From Allolobophora icterica (lineage: Eukaryota > Annelida > Clitellata > Crassiclitellata > Lumbricidae), in assembly GCA_963556255.1 (NCBI GenBank), contig OY744605.1, positions 71,710,134-71,774,133 on the forward strand: a stretch of 64,000 bases of DNA, written 5' to 3'. Both the position numbers and the translations under genes were made by a program. Below the pieces are notes generated by a model. The model was not told where the DNA came from. It made no database searches and saw only the letters and a list, made by a program, of their open reading frames with translations. Shown here piece after piece: positions 61,166-64,000 of the stretch. Each line of letters opens with the position of its first letter. The stretch's first letter is position 1.

Positions 61166-61419
61166 CCATCGCCATAGATCATAAATCTCGGCAGCAGACT
61201 GCCGTCTTCGTTGCTATCGAGTGGCCAACGAACCAGTAATGAACACTTAATTTTTATAGCGCACTGTGTCCTATGTGTATATTATGCTGCTGAGTGCATC
61301 TTTATGGCGACAGGTCAGCGCCACTGTTTGACTGCACTTTGCACCGCAGCGCCACGCAGCGGCCGTGAGCTTAATCAATACGCAGACGACTGCTAGATAT
61401 GTATTGTTCTCGTTTAATA

Positions 61420-62430
61420 CATATATATATATACATACATATATATATACATATATATACATACATATACATATAATCCCCATTTAGCCCATATCCATTA
61501 TACCTATAGCCAGTTATATAATTATTATCTCTTGTTTAATACATAATTATCTATGTATATATACTTACTTATAGCAAGGATTACATACATATATAACTGG
61601 ATATATATAGATGAAATATACAGATATGTCTATGTCAAATATATAAAAATACTGTTATGTATAATATATTTTATAATTCATTTCTAAATTTACCTTGTCT
61701 ATATATATATATATATATATAACACATAGGCCTACATATAACACATGCAGCCGTACATATATATTCTTGCACAATGTATATATATATACTAGAGAAAATG
61801 ACTGTATTTAAGGCTAGCGTCCGCCTTAGTTCGTCTTGTAAAAACAAAATGGCCGATATACAGGATATACAGAAACGAAGCAAAATCCTTAGTTAAAAAT
61901 CATTATAAAATAGCCGACTGACATATAGCCCTTGCCTAATAAAGAACCAACAGCATATATATATATACGCACATAGTATATATTTATATACATAGCATAT
62001 AAATACACATATTAAAGGTTCTATATATGGTAAACATTGAGCGATCTTACGGTCGGCCATTGCGATGGTCCATAGATTATATGTACTGTTGATACTCCGC
62101 TTATCTGCCCAGAATATGAGACCAACCAAATATACTCGGCGTCTTTATCATAATATCACATAAAATAATAACAAATATGCATTCGCATGAAACTTAATAT
62201 GATGTATTATCTATAGCAAATTTTTTATACAGTTTCATTTTAAGCCCGCACACAGCGTTGTTTAAACACGCCGACCCGGTTTCCTGCGTGTTGGTAATAT
62301 ACGTATATATTTAACTCTCATTTTATATAATTCAAAGTGAGCAATGCGTATATATTTATTTATTGATACATAAATATACGTGGTCCATATAACCATATAT
62401 ATGTTCATCCTTGTGACGGTGTGTTTATCT
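61420..62430. repeat. TATA/TATAC-rich low-complexity DNA
   Basis: Short tatatac and (ta)n runs at 61420-61480, 61700-61720, 61780-61790 and 61950-61990 in otherwise AT-rich DNA. No gene seen. Confidence 0.7.
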
Positions 62431-62799
62431 TATGATTCTGGGTTGGAAGGGTGGCTGTCAGTGGGGTGGCTTGGGTATGGTAGAAGCCATGGGGTTTATT
62501 CATCATCCCAACACTTGTCTAATTCCATTAGCGCCCTCTAGGGAGAAAACTTTGACCCTGTTCCCGGATTTAATCGACCTTCCGGCTGCACATAGCAAGC
62601 GATGGATCGATGGATGGATGGATGAGGGAAGGGATGACTGCTGTGGGAGTGGGCTGCATGAGGATCGAATAAAGGACGGAAGGAAGGACCGGAAATAGGT
62701 TCAGCTAAAGGAAAGGAAAGGAAAGGAAATGAAGGATGGGCAGAACGATGATGAAAGATGGAAGGATAGAGTGAAAGGAAAAGGACACATGCCTCAAGT

Positions 62800-62960
62800 G
62801 TGGCGCTATATAAATGCCTTGTCATCATTGTTATCGTTTTACATTCATTTATGTATGCATGTATGTATGTATGTATGTATGTATTTATGCGTGTGTTTAT
62901 GTATGTATGTGTGCATGTGTGTATGAATGTATGCATGTATGTATGAATGTATGTATTTTC
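62800..62960 (+). repeat. Retroelement tail and (TATG)n array
   Basis: gtggcgctatataaatgcct at 62801 is another copy of the common tail, followed by a TATG microsatellite (62850-62960). 62580-62780 is a ggatgg/ggaaagg low-complexity stretch. Confidence 0.7.
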
Positions 62961-63384
62961 ATTTAGTTCACGACGATGACGTTGACAACGACGACGATGA
63001 TGATGATGACTTATCAGAGCGCTTTGAGAGGTCAAAGGCGCAATACAAATGCTCAGATACATTTTCTGTTTGTCATGGCCGTTTTAAGTTAGAAGTTGGC
63101 TTCTTTGCAGTGATCCAAATGACGTGACCGCCAATGAAATTGAATGCGAATACGAGTATATCGCCACTGTATCATTCACGGAGGAGGGAGGACGGGAGGG
63201 AGAGAACTTGGCGGCTTCATCTCTACCATGTGTTCTCTAGAGAGCCGGCAGTTTATGCCGATGTTCCAGGGTCCACAGGCAAAACAACCCTGACCGTGTG
63301 AATGGATTGCGAGCGAAAGAACGAACGCATTACCGTCAGATACCATCGTGGCGGGAAATTGACTCTAGGTCCCGGATGAAAAGG

Positions 63385-63460
63385 CGGCCTGTGATTGGTC
63401 GCCAAGTGACGCAAACAAACATGCGCATGCGCACAGAGCGATGAGATATGACGTAAATCA
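63385..63460. promoter_or_regulatory. Candidate promoter (CCAAT box, NRF1 site)
   Basis: gtgattggtcgcc (inverted CCAAT) at about 63391, a perfect TGCGCATGCGCA at 63422-63433 and a CRE-like tgacgtaa at about 63449. Same motif type as the HMG-gene promoter. The gene served is not visible here. Confidence 0.35.
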
Positions 63461-63584
63461 ATCGTCCGCGTGGAATTGGGATCTGAAAACTGCAGCCGCG
63501 TGAGAAATTCAATAGGTTTCATTCTGACCCAGTTTCAACAGGATCTACATATCATACATAGGCATACACATATCGTACGAAGTG

Positions 63585-63800
63585 TTAGCGACTTTATTTT
63601 CTTAGCCTCAGCATATAGGTTGGCCAGCCCTCTCTGTCACCGTCTCATCATCCCTTCGACAGTGCACTGTCAGTGTACTCATTGTAGCTGAGTTGGCTAT
63701 AGGGGGTGCAAATGGAGCAAAAATCTCGAACCAAATATTGAACCTCCGACCTCTCGATTGAGTCCAGCACGATAACTACTACGTTATCAAGAATCCCAAA
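63585..63800 (-). mobile_element. SINE family B copy, minus strand
   Basis: gttagcgactttattttctt and gtgtactcattgtagctgag are complements of the family B body, and the tRNA-like head with a B box (gaggttcaatat on the minus strand) lies at the right end. Confidence 0.75.
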
Positions 63801-63824
63801 CAGTATATGGAAGAAGATTGAAAT

Positions 63825-64000
63825 AAATGACTAAATGGATGAACGAAGAATAAATAGGTCAAACTGAATGAATGAAGGCATGAATGAACGAGCGAACGAA
63901 AGAATGAACAAACAAATACACAAGACAATGGATGACTGGATGAATGGATGGATGGACTGCATCGACGTCGGAATGAAGGAATGAAGAAGAAAAGAATGAA
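63825..64000. repeat. Degenerate GAATGAAC simple sequence
   Basis: Imperfect gaatgaat, gaacgaac and gatggatg repeats to the end of the window. Confidence 0.7.

Overview
The window is nuclear DNA from an animal. Protein-coding genes are split by introns with GT-AG ends, and the space between exons is packed with microsatellites, tRNA-derived SINEs, LINE fragments, small DNA transposons and one apparently intact LTR retrotransposon. A lebercilin (ciliary) gene, the invertebrate-type repeats and a conspicuous excess of the octamer TAGGCCTA fit a marine invertebrate, possibly a non-vertebrate deuterostome. The species cannot be fixed from the sequence alone.

Three host genes can be supported. 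(1) LCA5/lebercilin, + strand, 3104-13417: five coding exons that join in frame to 698 codons, close to the human protein length. (2) An HMG-box gene, + strand, 18127-23991: four coding exons, 581 codons, with the box closest to SMARCE1/BAF57 and a promoter-like block (NRF1 and YY1 motifs) and candidate leader exon at 17460-17743. (3) A minus-strand coding exon, 48078-46759, 439 codons, with a WH1/EVH1-like region followed by a CRIB-like motif. Its upstream exon may lie near 60 kb, where two RFX X-box-like palindromes sit.

24-33 kb is intergenic: SINEs, CR1/L2-like LINE 3' ends, an RTE-type SINE and a possible promoter (two CRE palindromes plus an X-box at 31990-32045). 33.3-41.7 kb is the strangest region. 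It is a degenerate tandem array whose units each look like acceptor + short A-rich exon + donor + short intron. The array is interrupted by a 5'-inverted LINE, a 3-kb minisatellite of 20-bp units with an internal inverted block, and a TIR transposon. 41.9-46.7 kb holds a hAT-type element and microsatellites.

50015-58272 is a complete Ty3/gypsy-type retrotransposon on the minus strand: two 927-bp, almost identical LTRs, a 4-bp target duplication, a single 1684-codon gag-pol frame, and a separate 276-codon zinc-finger ORF in the place where env would be. 58.3-64 kb holds another hAT-type element, a 5S rRNA-like fragment, microsatellites, a SINE and a second NRF1-type promoter block.

Several insertions can be proven from their own target-site duplications (four hAT-like elements, one 4-bp-TSD element, one LINE, one LTR element), so the order of events can be partly read off. 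No computation or database search was possible; family assignments are from motif recognition.
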